64,000 nucleotides of DNA, taken from positions 32,868,611 through 32,932,610 of the forward strand of contig OY720345.1 in assembly GCA_963082975.1 (NCBI GenBank), written 5' to 3'. The notes under the pieces were generated by a model. The model did not search any database. It saw nothing but the letters and a program-made list of their open reading frames with translations, and was not told where the DNA came from. This DNA is from Labia minor (taxonomy: Eukaryota; Arthropoda; Insecta; Dermaptera; Spongiphoridae). Below are positions 1 through 10,669 of this stretch, in pieces (the stretch's first letter is position 1; every line of letters begins with the position of its first letter). A program made the position numbers and the translations under genes.

Positions 1-500
1 ACTTGCGTTTCAATAATAAATAAATATTTGATTGATTGATATGTTTTTAAAAGAATTAAATTTTTGTTATATTTTGTTCAGTTTTCATTTAAATTTTGAA
101 ACGGATCTAATATAAACCTAACAATAATATAGAAGATATTTTTGGATTATTCTGTGTTAAGCATGATAGACAGAGATCATAAAATCAATATTAAATATTT
201 AGTTTTACAGTTTATAAAACATAAAAATAGGTATACTTTAAAAAAAATTCTATATTTTGTGTATATTTTTAATTTTAAATTAAAAAATTAAAGCAAATAT
301 CATTAAAATAAATTACATAAAAAAAGCATTAGATCGTAACAAATCAAGTAGAAAATTAAATATTGTCTTTTTTTTCCCAAATCGACTTTTAAATAAAGAC
401 CATTAAGAAGAGAATAATACAAATTATAATTTCCATTTGCATGGCTAATAATAGTTTGCAATGTTGATTTTTAAAAGAAAAGAAACCGATTCACATAGCA
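1..500. other. AT-rich noncoding DNA
   Basis: Low-complexity AT-rich sequence with many short A and T runs and stop codons in every frame. I see no gene, RNA or recognisable repeat in it. Confidence 0.6.
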
Positions 501-504
501 AGAG

Positions 505-700
505 AAATGGACAGAGATTTTTTGGGTGTGGGGTGTTTGGTTTAATGGGAACCACATGTGGCCAACAGATCCCGTAGGATGATTGAAGAAACGTACGCGC
601 CCTTCTACCAAGTCCTTTTTCTCGAAAAAGCAAACCAAAGGCAATGCCAACGGACTAAAATAGGAGAAAAACTTGTACACATTTTACTTTGCTGACCACT
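505..700. other. GC-richer unique island
   Basis: A stretch with clearly more G and C than its surroundings, including GTGTGGGGTG and an ACCACATGTGG E-box-like palindrome near 550-560. Two overlapping minus-strand open frames cross it, but neither resembles a known protein and both look chance-derived. It has no second copy in the window. It could be a host regulatory element, which is inference from composition only. Confidence 0.25.
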
Positions 701-967
701 CTTTTTCTCAAATCGAAAAGACAAAAAAAAAGTCCACTCATTTTACATTTATCACTCTACTCTTGAAAATGGTCATCAATTTAGACGAAAATAGATGATT
801 TTTGGTCCTTAAGAAACAAAAAAAAAAAAAAAACAACCCTCCACTTGAAAAATTTTCCGTTAAAAATATTCATGGCGGGTTGAAAATATAATTATAATAG
901 TATAACACAATCTCACACACACAAATTCATAATTATATCATATCATATATTACATCATATATTATAT

Positions 968-1341
968 CTTTTTAATTGTATATTTTAAGAGTTCTTCTTC
1001 CTTTTATTTTAATTTATTTGTATAAATAAACAAAACCCATAAGTATAGTATATACTATAATAAAAAGTGCCCTCACTTTTAATAATTACTTGAATTAAAT
1101 ATTTATTTTAAAAAAAAAATCAGTGAATTTATATCCAAATTTATAAAAAAATTAACTTTTTTTAAAAAAAAAATTAATATTTAAGAGATTAATTTTGTGG
1201 CCTCTATTAGTATAATCTTTGAAAAAAAAAATTTTATAGAATTTCTTTAAACAATAGTTTATTTTTAAATTTAAATATTATATTTGTCGTACCAGACGGG
1301 TTTTAATGTCGAGAATCTTCAAAGCTCCAGAAAGCACAAAT
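968..1341 (+). repeat. Interspersed repeat D, copy 1
   Basis: About 375 bases are closely matched at 8090-8467, with many long shared blocks, for example around AGAGTTCTTCTTCCTTT, ACAATAGTTTATTTTTAAA and TACCAGACG. Neither copy encodes protein. No terminal inverted repeats or target duplication could be fixed, so the class is unknown. A nonautonomous transposon or a local duplication would both fit. Confidence 0.7.
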
Positions 1342-1465
1342 CCATAATTATAATTAAATTTTAGAAATAATTTAAAAATTAAATTATTTCTTTGAAATGG
1401 ATACTATTCTCTCACTCTTCTATTTTATCCTCTTAAATACTTAATTATTTTAAATCTTTTATAAA

Positions 1466-1470
1466 ATAGC

Positions 1471-1494
<24 letters not shown>
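1466..1494. repeat. (AT)n microsatellite
   Basis: An uninterrupted AT dinucleotide run, one of many in this window. Confidence 0.9.
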
Positions 1495-1501
<7 letters not shown>

Positions 1502-2392
1502 AAAGATTCAGGGTCAATCGTCCTATCTTTCCATGTATTTTTTTTATAACAAATTACACATCTCTCTCTAGGAATTAGTATGAAAAAAAAAATCTCTTCA
1601 CATATTCGAGCACACTCTTGGTAGAATTAATAAATGTTTTTTATAATTATAATTTGACTTAAATGGGAAAATTAGTTATACAGTTATACTACAATATAAA
1701 TATATATATATGTGTGTTACAACTGAAAGAAAGCGAAATAGATGAGTCAGTTGTTATATTTGATTCTATTTTCAACGAAATAATACTTGATGTTAGCTGT
1801 CGTTGTAGTGGTTGTTGTTGTTGCTATTAATAAGAAATGGAAATGTTTGAATATTATTCGTATAATCCAAACAAGCAACGATTTAATTGGCTCCAATTGA
1901 ATGACGAGAGTGGAAGCATTGAAGCAGATCAACTCAACAACTCCACCCACCCACCCATTTTGCTTTTTCTTTTGTCATTTCGATAAAACACATACAATCA
2001 ATCAATCAATCAAATCAATAAATCAATCAACAAAACAATTTATACCAATATTTTACACTGATTATGTAAAAATAGATCACTATAACATCAGTTTTATTTT
2101 ATTCTAAAACAAATAGAATTGATTTTTTAATTTTTATTTATATTTTGGACATTTATAATTATTAAATTTTTAAATTAATTGATACAAATAATTACAGAGG
2201 GAAGCACTTTGACCAGTAAGCTATTTTTTTATGTAAACTATTTACTAATAAAACAAATTCAAAGCATAGATATTAATATGTAGGTTATTAAATATGGAAT
2301 GCTTATCGCGTAATTTTTTTAAAGTAGTTCTCGTTTATCCAAATAATATAATAAAGTATTATACGAATTATTATTTATTGTCTACTTATCTA

Positions 2393-2452
2393 CTAGGGAA
2401 GGTCGATAAATCCGTGACTTTTTGAATTTCTCGTCTCATAAGTGAAATGGCA
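2393..2452 (+). mobile_element. mariner 5' end fragment
   Basis: The block starting GGGAAGGTCGATAAATCCGT matches the first about 60 bases of the mariner copies at 2619 and 21334 (terminal repeat GAGGGCAGGTCAATAAGTCC), including the AATTTCTCGTCTCATAAGTG continuation. It stops after the 5' end and has no 3' partner, so it is a solo truncated end. Confidence 0.6.
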
Positions 2453-2528
2453 TCTATATATACATATATACAATCTTTGCTAATATAATAAGATAAGATA
2501 TATACACAGACCATTTTGCAGATTTTTT

Positions 2529-2618
2529 TAAACTTAAAATGTCTATTTATATTGAAAAGTCATATTCGAATTTTTACCCAATTGTTATTATCTGTATTTA
2601 GTAATTATCATGTTAATA
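2529..2618 (+). repeat. Flank shared with the 21-kb mariner copy
   Basis: The 90 bases immediately left of the mariner element at 2619 are nearly identical to 21251-21333, immediately left of the second mariner element. The right flanks of the two elements do not match. The two copies therefore did not land at unrelated sites: either both sit in copies of the same older repeat, or the flank moved with the element. Confidence 0.75.
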
Positions 2619-2993
2619 CGAGGGCAGGTCAATAAGTCCGTGACTTTCTCATAGATAGTCTGTGATTTCCTGTTTCTTAAATTAATTGGCAGCACTGCTC
2701 CTGTCAGCAGGCAACCATCAGCATCAGCTGACTCCTGTCGAAATTTGATTCAGTTGGTCTTTTAGATTTTGTTTCACATCTATTAATGAAGAAAATGAAA
2801 ATCCATAATTGGGATACAAATTGCTCCATCATTCGCCCTATTCTCCCGAATTAGCCCCGAGGGATAAACAAATTGGAGAAATGTTGGATGAAGTGTATCT
2901 AATTAAAAGGAGACTATGTTGAAAAATAAAATAATTTTTATCCAAAAACCTGAGTTTCATTCAAAAAGTCACGAACTTATTGACCTGCCCTCG
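2619..2993 (+). mobile_element. mariner deletion derivative, TA-flanked
   Basis: The ends are inverted repeats starting CGAGGGCAGGTCAATAAGTC, and both are flanked by TA (2617-2618 and 2994-2995), the target duplication of the Tc1/mariner superfamily. Inside, the frame reading HHSPYSPELAP is the conserved block upstream of the last catalytic aspartate of mariner transposases. The element is only about 375 bases against about 1.3 kb for an intact mariner, so most of the transposase has been deleted. It is nonautonomous. Confidence 0.9.
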
Positions 2994-3000
2994 TATGTGA

Positions 3001-4250
3001 ATTGACCAAGATGATCATAGAAATCAAATTTCTTCAATTGTTCATCCAATATACAATTTAATTATTCAATATTTTACCAATTCCATCATATCAATTTTTC
3101 CACAATGTTATTATATTTATTATATATATATATTGTCTCCTCACTTTATTTCCACCTGACTTTTCCATTTCAAAATCACTATAAGTGGTAACATTTTAAA
3201 AAAATTTTAATATATTTTTAAAATGCAGTTTTGTATATAAAAATTTCTCTTTTTTGTTAACTAAAAAATAAATGATCAGTTAGATTGGATTTTGTAACTA
3301 CAACTGACTACTACTATAGTTGATATATATCTGTATAAATATAGGTTCATATTTTTATTTGATTAGGAGATATTATATTTTTCTGTGATGATTTTCAATT
3401 ATAGACGTGTATCGTTTTTATGAGTTTTCATGTCTGTTTTTCTGTTTTATTCTTTCTCGTTAATCTAAAGCCAAGGCCAATGTCATTATTTGTCTTTATT
3501 TGTCACAACCCAAATTAATTTGTATTTTTTTTCTTTTCTCTGATAATTATCTTTAGAGTTCATTTGATAAAATTAAGAAAAATTTTTTTTAAAAAATTTA
3601 AATTCATGATTTTGATTTTCAAATCAATCAAGAGTCTGTATAATTTAATATAATATTATTATTTTTTTATTTACATGTCTTTATATATATTATTAGTATT
3701 TTTATTTGGAATAGATAAAATAAATAGAATTTCATTTAAACATTATGATTCATTAAATTAAATCGATAATTATCTATTGAATAAGAAAAAAATTAAAAAT
3801 ATGACATTTTTCCGATACGATTATATATTTTAGAAAATTATAAAAATGGAAAGATTAAAATCATATGAATTTTTAAAAATTTTCATGCCTCTCTTTCATT
3901 GGCGGGGCTAAACGATTTGATATGTCACCTTAAAGATAAAAATTAAAAAAAATAATTAAAAGTTCCCTTGACTCAATAAATGTACTCAATTCCAATGTAA
4001 ATGTAAAGACGTCTCAAACGGGTTTATTGAGATTTTGAATTCAAAATCCATTAACACTAAGTAAACCAATAAGAAACCCAAATCTCTTATGGGATAGGAT
4101 CCATATTAGTGATAATTTTACATACATAAAAACAATAAAAATTAAAAAAAAAAAAATAATAGTAAAATAAAATAAATTTTTAAATTTTAAAAATTTTTTT
4201 GACAATTTTTATTATATATTTTTGTGTCATATTGACGTGGAGGGGATATA
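3001..4250. other. AT-rich noncoding DNA
   Basis: AT-rich sequence with (TA)n at 3119-3133 and many homopolymer runs. No gene or repeat copy was recognised. Confidence 0.55.
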
Positions 4251-4252
4251 TT

Positions 4253-4292
4253 TTATTGATTTCTGAGAGAGAAAATATATATATATAAATAA

Positions 4293-4339
<47 letters not shown>

Positions 4340-4500
4340 TTTATAAAAAAAATATAAATTAATTGAATTTAAAATAGTATTTTTTTTATTTAATGAAAAA
4401 ATGTAAATAATTTAATTAATTTTGTATTCTCGTAAATTTTTTTTACAAATTTAGTTTATTTTCATTTCATTAAATTATGAATAAAGAGAATTATATACCT
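4253..4500 (+). repeat. Interspersed repeat E, copy 1
   Basis: Shares blocks with 7059-7560: ATTGATTTCT followed by a purine run and an (AT)n tract, then AAATTAATTGAATTTAAAAT, and a distal block around TTCATTAAATTATGAATAAAG. The central (AT)n at 4301-4340 is long. No coding capacity and no clear termini; class unknown. Confidence 0.5.
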
Positions 4501-4809
4501 AAACACATTTTTTTAAAAAAGTAAAAAGAATGGGGACTAAGCGATAAAGAACTCAAATGATTAAATGGATTAATATATAATAATATTAATTTCAAGTTAA
4601 TGATAAATCTCTATCTAAACTATATGTATCATTTACTATCAAAATATTTCTAAAGAATGTGCTGACTTTTAATTAAGATATAACCAAAAACAATAGAATT
4701 TTTCTCCTCGCTCACATTTTATTTCATTTAACCATTGAAACTTTTTTTTAATAAGGTAATATTTCTATTTTTAAAATCAATCTGGTTAATTAATACATTT
4801 CTTATTAAA

Positions 4810-5341
4810 AAAAATCGTGAGTGTCTCCACATGACTATCTCGCAAATTTGAATTAGATTATTTAACATATATTATATGTAAATTAAATTATAAATTAAGT
4901 ATAATTAAGTGGGATTAATTAATTAACTAATTTAAAAAATATAAATTTATAGTATAGTATTGTTATTAAATTAAATTAATTAATATATATTAAATTTAAA
5001 TTTAAAACCTTTACCTTCATTTTTAAGTCAATATTTAAAAATTTAAAAAATTAATTTTTTGTTGATGACCACTTCACGTGCTGTCGCGTGAATGGTATTC
5101 AACGTGTTAAAAAATTAATTCCAGTACGTTCAGCGATTTAATCAAGCTGAAACTATCATAATACATCTTTATTTTTACCATCAGTTTAGAGGAAAAAAAT
5201 GAAAACGTGGTAGGTAAGGACACTCTTCCGAATGAGTTACATTTCTCAAAAGTTGAAAGAAAACTACGAATTTTGAATAATGCCCGTGTACCAAATTTCA
5301 TTATTCTAACTCAAACCGTTTTCGCGTAATCTTGTCTACAT

Positions 5342-5382
<41 letters not shown>

Positions 5383-5506
5383 CAGAGAGAGAGATTTTTC
5401 TCAACCTTAGTGAAAATGTTCAAGGACCTTCAAAACGTATAAAAACGTCAAAATCTCGACATCGAAAATTTTCGTGAACGCAATACTTTCTCTGGCGGGA
5501 TAGTAA
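4810..5506 (-). mobile_element. Family-A Helentron-like (HINE) element A1
   Basis: Reads in the order of the family-A consensus, reversed: GAGTGTCTCC hairpin end, GACTATCTCGC subterminal repeat, AT-rich body, a CAGTTTAGAGG block, TTGATAGAAAACTACGAA-like block, (CA)n/(TA)n microsatellite at about 5340-5384, and the ATCTCGACATCGAAAATTTTC block ending in GGGATAGTAAA. No protein is encoded. The layout of palindromic end, microsatellite and inverted subterminal repeat is that of DINE-1-type nonautonomous Helentrons. Membership of family A is seen directly; the Helentron assignment is inference. Confidence 0.75.
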
Positions 5507-5507
5507 A

Positions 5508-6105
5508 ACACAATAGAATAATTATAAAATAATAATTATAATTCACCTATACTAATAAAATATATTTGTTGTTTGTGTATCATTACGAATGCAAATGTCT
5601 TGTTTGTATATAATAAATTGTGGGCGTATACTGGTCAGTTGAATGTTACTATTGGATGGAAAAGATAAAAGAAAAAATGCCTCCCACCTTTCACGTATTT
5701 TACCACTTGCCATCATTATCTCTTGCATTTTATGAATGATTTGTAGATATGTGTTTGTGTGTGTGTGTAGGCTGTGAATGAAATGATAGTAATTTAATCC
5801 CTTTATAATAGAATTTATTTCTGGCATATGAGCCTTTTTTTTCTTTTTCTCTTTTTTTTCTAAGATAGGTCATGATTTTCGATCGTTTCTCTTGTACTCT
5901 CGTCTTTCTCTTTTTTTTATTCATCCATTCAAGGTTAACCAGTTCTTTTTTTATCACCTTTTATAAATTTATCTAAATCATCTCCCTTTTATATAAATAT
6001 CAATTATTTATTATTATTACAATTATCACCTTATAATGGGAATAAAAAAATACTTACTAATTTAATTTGATTTTCTTTTATAAAACATAATATATGTATT
6101 AATAA
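5508..6105. other. AT-rich noncoding DNA
   Basis: No coding signal. Open frames on the minus strand here are poly-lysine or poly-serine products of A/T-biased tracts and a short (TG)n at about 5753-5768. Confidence 0.5.
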
Positions 6106-6110
6106 TTATA

Positions 6111-6330
6111 GCAAGGGAATATCTCTAGCTGGGGTCTATGGGACGGCCAGCCTCCGGGATCAACATTGGGAAAGCTACTTTATAGCGCCTCTGATCAAAA
6201 AAATCAATTTAAAGGTTGATAGGACCCGTTCTGCTGATCATAGGACACTTAATTGATATAACCGACTTGAAAGGAGATGTCCTTACGTAGGACGTACACA
6301 AGTCAGAGGTTTTGTTTAATAATTATATAA
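6111..6330 (+). mobile_element. tRNA-derived SINE, family S, head-truncated
   Basis: Carries the family-S body: GGGTCTATGGGACGG, TAGCGCCTCTGATCAA, AGGTTGATAGGACCCGTTCT and CTGATCATAGGAC, ending with CAAGTCAGAGGTTTTG. The tRNA-like head, visible in the copy at 39325-39600, is missing here. This is the only plus-strand copy of the family that I found. Confidence 0.7.
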
Positions 6331-6780
6331 TTAGTTAAGAAATGAGCAATTTGGGTATTATTAATCCCATCAATATATTTATATTAAACATTTTACTGAA
6401 ATATTAAATATTTTTAACATCGATTATAATTTAATAATAAAATTAATAATAAAATCAATTTATTGTAAGTCTGTGTTGCAATTCATTGATCATGATACAA
6501 CTAAATTATAATGTGTTATTTCATTCAATAAAATAAATATAATTTTGAACAAATTTGTATATCTCTCTCGAGTATCTTATACTTTATAAAAGGGCTAGGT
6601 AATCATTACATTTTATTTTATTTCAGTTTTCATTGAAATTGAATAGAATTGAACTATTATTTTTTTATATTATAAAAACAATATTATGTAGAATTATTTC
6701 CAAGATTCATATTTTAATATTGAAATAAAAACATATATTTTGTGATTCTATCATCCTGTGCTAATCTGCAATATCTGTCT

Positions 6781-6787
<7 letters not shown>

Positions 6788-6819
<32 letters not shown>

Positions 6820-6882
6820 AACCCTCTCTCCCTCAGGCTCTCTTTCTCTCTCTCTCTGTGTGTGTGTGTGTGTGTCTCTCTC
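6788..6882. repeat. Compound (AT)n-(TC)n-(TG)n microsatellite
   Basis: An AT run, a pyrimidine-rich spacer with CTCTCT repeats, then TGTGTG. The minus-strand open frame over it (6714-6950) is a pure product of this simple sequence. Confidence 0.9.
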
Positions 6883-7058
6883 AAAGTATAACCAGACGAC
6901 GGTATATTTGAGTCATTTCGAATGGAAAGGAAGTATATATAAGTATACATCTGTTGGAGAAAAATTCTTTATTTTTTTTTTAATGAGTAATATATAAATA
7001 ATTTTTTTTTAGTGAAAAGATTTCCAAATTTAACATTTGAATTTTTGTTAAGATAATA

Positions 7059-7560
7059 AATTGATTTCTAAGAGAAAAAAAAATTATATATGTATATACA
7101 TAAAAAATCATGTTTGTCTATTTATTTTATAAAAAGATTTATAAATTAATTGAATTTAAAATATATATTTTCTTTATTTAATAAAATGTAAAGGAAGTAT
7201 CGGGCCTGATAAATATTTTATTATTTTGTTATTTGTATTAAATGTAAAGAAAAATATTTATATTAATTATATATTATATTATATTATATATTATATTATT
7301 TGTATTAAATGTAAAAAACATGTAAAAAAGAAAATTTCGCTATGTTACTGATTGTTATGATCATATAGCTATGATGCATTTTATTTTCTAAATTTTCCAA
7401 AACAGAAGCAGTGGATGAATTCATTCTAGTGAATAAATTAAATAAATAAATAAAATGTAAATTAAGAAACTATCTACTTAAACTAAAGTTTAGAAAAATT
7501 TACAAGTTTTCTTTATTTTTATTTCAATAAATTGTTAATAAAGATTATACCAAGGGTTCT
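7059..7560 (+). repeat. Interspersed repeat E, copy 2, interrupted
   Basis: Matches 4253-4500 at its left part (ATTGATTTCTAAGAGA, AAATTAATTGAATTTAAAAT) and again at 7497-7556. About 250 bases between are absent from copy 1 and include one arm of the 7.3/7.65-kb direct repeat, which suggests a later insertion or duplication. Confidence 0.45.
7319..7437 (+). repeat. Local direct repeat, unit 1
   Basis: About 105 bases centred on TTCGCTATGTTACTGATTGT and AGCTATGATGCATTTTATTT recur almost unchanged at 7653-7759, about 330 bases away. The palindrome ATGATCATATAGCTATGAT lies inside. No coding potential. Confidence 0.85.
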
Positions 7561-7652
7561 AACAAAAGAAAAAAAAAATTAAAACCACATACTCACACAA
7601 AAAGATCTGCAATTCTCATAAAATTAAGTACTTCAACAGTAAATCCACGTCA

Positions 7653-7759
7653 GAAAAATTCGCTATGTTACTGATTGTTATGATCATATAGCTATGATGC
7701 ATTTTATTTTCTAAATTTTCAAAATCAGAAGCAGAGGATGAATTCATTCTAGTGAATGA
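7653..7759 (+). repeat. Local direct repeat, unit 2
   Basis: Second copy of the unit at 7319-7437, differing mainly by small indels around CTAAATTTTC and by one base in GAAGCAGAGGATG. Confidence 0.85.
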
Positions 7760-8089
7760 TCAATAATTAAACACAATTTAATTCGAAAATTTCTTATTAA
7801 TAGATTTTTTTTTGATAAATTTACCTATGTTTATTGTATAGAAATTTAATATGTTATCTGAGACGTTTTTTTATTCTTTACAAAGGCGCCAGAATGAATA
7901 ATCATGTATATTTGTATAGACAAAAAAAAAAAAAAAAATCCAAGCGGATATATATATATATATATATATAAAGGGTTTGAATATTTTATTTTAACTTCGA
8001 CTGTGTGGAGCCCTATGATTTAATATAATGGAAGGAAATGATGAAAATAGGAATTATGTCTAAATATTAAAATAATATTTTATTTTTTT

Positions 8090-8467
8090 TATTTAATTGT
8101 ATATTTTAAGAGTTCTTCTTCCTTTCATTTTAATTTTTATTTGTATAAATAAACAAAACTTGTAGTAAGTATAGTATATAATACTAAAATAAAAAGTCCC
8201 CTCACTTTTGATAATTACTTGAATTTAACATTTATTTTAAAAATCTGTGAATTTACATCCCAATTTATAAAAATTGAACTTTTATAAAAAAAAATTAATA
8301 TTTAAAAGATTAATTTTGTGGTCTCTACTAGTATCATTTTTGATAAAAAATTTGTAGAATTTCTTTAAACAATAGTTTATTTTTAAATTTAAATATTGTA
8401 TATGTAGTACCAGACGTGTTTTAGTGTCAGTGCTAGTGTCGAGGAATCTTTAAAGCTTCAGAAAGCA
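8090..8467 (+). repeat. Interspersed repeat D, copy 2
   Basis: Partner of 968-1341, in the same orientation, with small indels. After the shared TACCAGACG block it continues into unrelated sequence. Confidence 0.7.
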
Positions 8468-8479
8468 ATAAGTCAACCC

Positions 8480-9215
8480 ATTCAATCCAAAGTCTCACGA
8501 TTGACCAAGAGATTAAGATCCAGAAACCCGTAATTCCCTTCTAAAGAACTCTCTTGTACATTGAACCAAAATGGGCGCCAAATCATCGAAATTCAAATCT
8601 CACAATAAAAGGTGAAAATAACCCGGAAAAACTTTCACTGAAACTTAAACGAACATATATATATAAGATTTGTCTATTATAGGAAACTCTTTATTATATA
8701 AATAGGTATATAAAATTACAATTCATCAAATAGTATTCATTTTCTACCTAATCTTTATAAATAATCTTCATATCTCTATAAATGTTTATTTAGTTCTATC
8801 ATTTTAAGACATTCGAAAATTTATTTTAAAATATTACCATTTTTAACAGATCGACAGAAATTAACATTTCAAAAGGTAAATTTTCATTTATTCAGTTTAA
8901 AAAAAAAATTATAAAAATTTATTCAACCTATCCTGCGTATATATTGATTTATGAAAAGAAAAATTAGAAGAGATGATTAATTCCTAAGGAGATTTTTGTT
9001 TCAATGTATATAAATAAATAAATACCATAGAAAATCTACTGACATTCTGAGTTAATAATTTCAAGGGCTTTAATTCAAACGTATATTTAATGATTTGTTA
9101 TAATTTTTTTTTTGTTAATTTTTGATTCAAATGATGTCAATGAATGCGTTGTCTTAATGAAAAATTAAACCAATTTAATAGCATATCATTCATTTATTTA
9201 TTAATTAATGACTAT
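8480..9215. other. AT-rich noncoding DNA
   Basis: No gene recognised. A slightly GC-richer patch at about 8470-8640 has no open frame of note. Confidence 0.5.
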
Positions 9216-9218
9216 TTG

Positions 9219-9355
9219 TGAGTGTGTGTGTGTGTGTGTGTCTATGTCTGTGTTTGAATGTCCCTCCTATGATTTAATGGAAACATAAATTGAATAAATG
9301 CTAATCACGTGCATGTCTGTCTTTCCATCTATGTGTATGTGTATGTGTGTGTGTG
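9219..9355. repeat. (TG)n microsatellite cluster
   Basis: Two TG-rich tracts (9219-9242 and about 9330-9357). The plus-strand frame at 9298-9531 with CMCMCVCV arises from them and is not a gene. Confidence 0.85.
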
Positions 9356-9539
9356 TATCTACTCTGCCTATGAATGATGCTGCTGCTGCTTCTGGATGGA
9401 TGGTTGATGATCATAAATGCCGACTTTCGATAGTTGTTGCTTGCATCGTTGGTTTCTATTTTATTTATTTATTCATCCAGATCTCGTTATTTCTTCATCA
9501 GACGTTTTACGTTCTTCACAACATAAAATGAAACATACA

Positions 9540-10470
9540 TACTATGTCTCATGCATAATAATATAATAATATTATTAATAATAACGGAGAAAATATTTCT
9601 ATATATTCAATACATCCTTTTATAAATACTTATTTTTTTTATTAATGAATTATTCAATCGAATATAAAAATACGCCACCTTTTTAATATTCTTCTCCTCT
9701 ATCTAACTATTTTTTTACTTTTTTTAATTTATATTTTTTATCTATTTTATAGTATTTTTATAAAAATTTTGAGTATTAAAATTTATTTATTCTAAAATTT
9801 TTACTTTTATTTAATTTCTAATTTTTAAAAAATGTCTATTTTTTTAAATTAAAAATAAGATTTTAAAATTTCATATTATTTCAACGACCCAGTCAATGAA
9901 AAAATATAAAATTGATCCTTATGTATCAAACAATAAATCCAATATTATAATATTTAAGTTATTATAATGTTAACTCTCGAAAACAAAATTAAAAAACTTA
10001 ATGAAAAATTATTTTACTAATTTAAGGTAATCATAAAAATAAAATTTAAATTTTTCCTGGTCTGGAAAATTATTCTTAAATACATTTATATTATTATTTA
10101 AATTAAAAAAGGATAACGATTTCTAAATTTGACTATTGTCATGAATGTCCAAATTCTATATTTCTTTTAGAAAATTTTGATCCTGTTATTTTTTTAATAT
10201 GTCCAGAAAGAATAAAATCTTTAGTCAAACCAAAATTAAATAATAAAATAAAGAAATAAAAAGCTTGATTTAAAAAGTTTTGTAGAATTAATTTTGGACT
10301 TTTAATTTGTTTATTTAATTATTTAATTTTGGATTGACAGAAAATTTTATTAAAAATTTTTAATTAATAAAATTATACAAGTAAAAAATAAAATTTCTAT
10401 TTTTCAATTTGTAAAAAAAAAATGATAAAAATTAGTTATATTATTGAATAAATTAATATCAATTGTTTAT
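9540..10470. other. AT-rich noncoding DNA
   Basis: Very AT-rich, no repeat copy and no coding signal seen. It ends in the pyrimidine-rich tract that precedes the candidate mini-exon at 10481. Confidence 0.5.
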
Positions 10471-10480
10471 TTTATTTCAG

Positions 10481-10552
10481 GTATTTGTAAATAACGAAAC
10501 CAGATTAATGGCAATTAATGGCAACCAAGCACCAAAATCTTCTTCTCCTTAG
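10481..10552 (+). CDS. Possible terminal mini-exon, host gene unknown
   Basis: A tract ending TTTATTTCAG (10471-10480) looks like a splice acceptor. It is followed in phase 0 by 23 sense codons reading VFVNNETRLMAINGNQAPKS then SSP, and TAG at 10550-10552. The residue mix is not the Lys/Asn/Phe/Ile bias of random frames in this DNA. There is no initiator, no homology I recognise, and a 24-codon open stretch can occur by chance. Treat as a hypothesis: a last coding exon of a gene whose other exons lie outside. Confidence 0.15.
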   Translation, partial: VFVNNETRLMAINGNQAPKSSSP

Positions 10553-10601
10553 TATGTATACCATAGCATGTATATTATTTCTAATTAGATTTTATATAAC
10601 A

Positions 10602-10660
10602 GGGGTGGCTATGACTTTAAATTTAATTGAGCCTCAATAAACTCAATAATATTCCAAATA
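10602..10660 (+). mobile_element. hAT-like terminal fragment
   Basis: CAGGGGTGGCTATGACTTT resembles the CAGGGGTGG start of hAT-type short elements, and the following GAGCCTCAATAAACTCAATA resembles the region at 40510-40555. No right end was found. Weak call. Confidence 0.35.
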
Positions 10661-10669
10661 ATTTTATTA

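Noticed and set aside
9298..9531. 77-codon frame with Cys-Met-Cys-Val repeats
   Set aside because: Product of a (TG)n tract.
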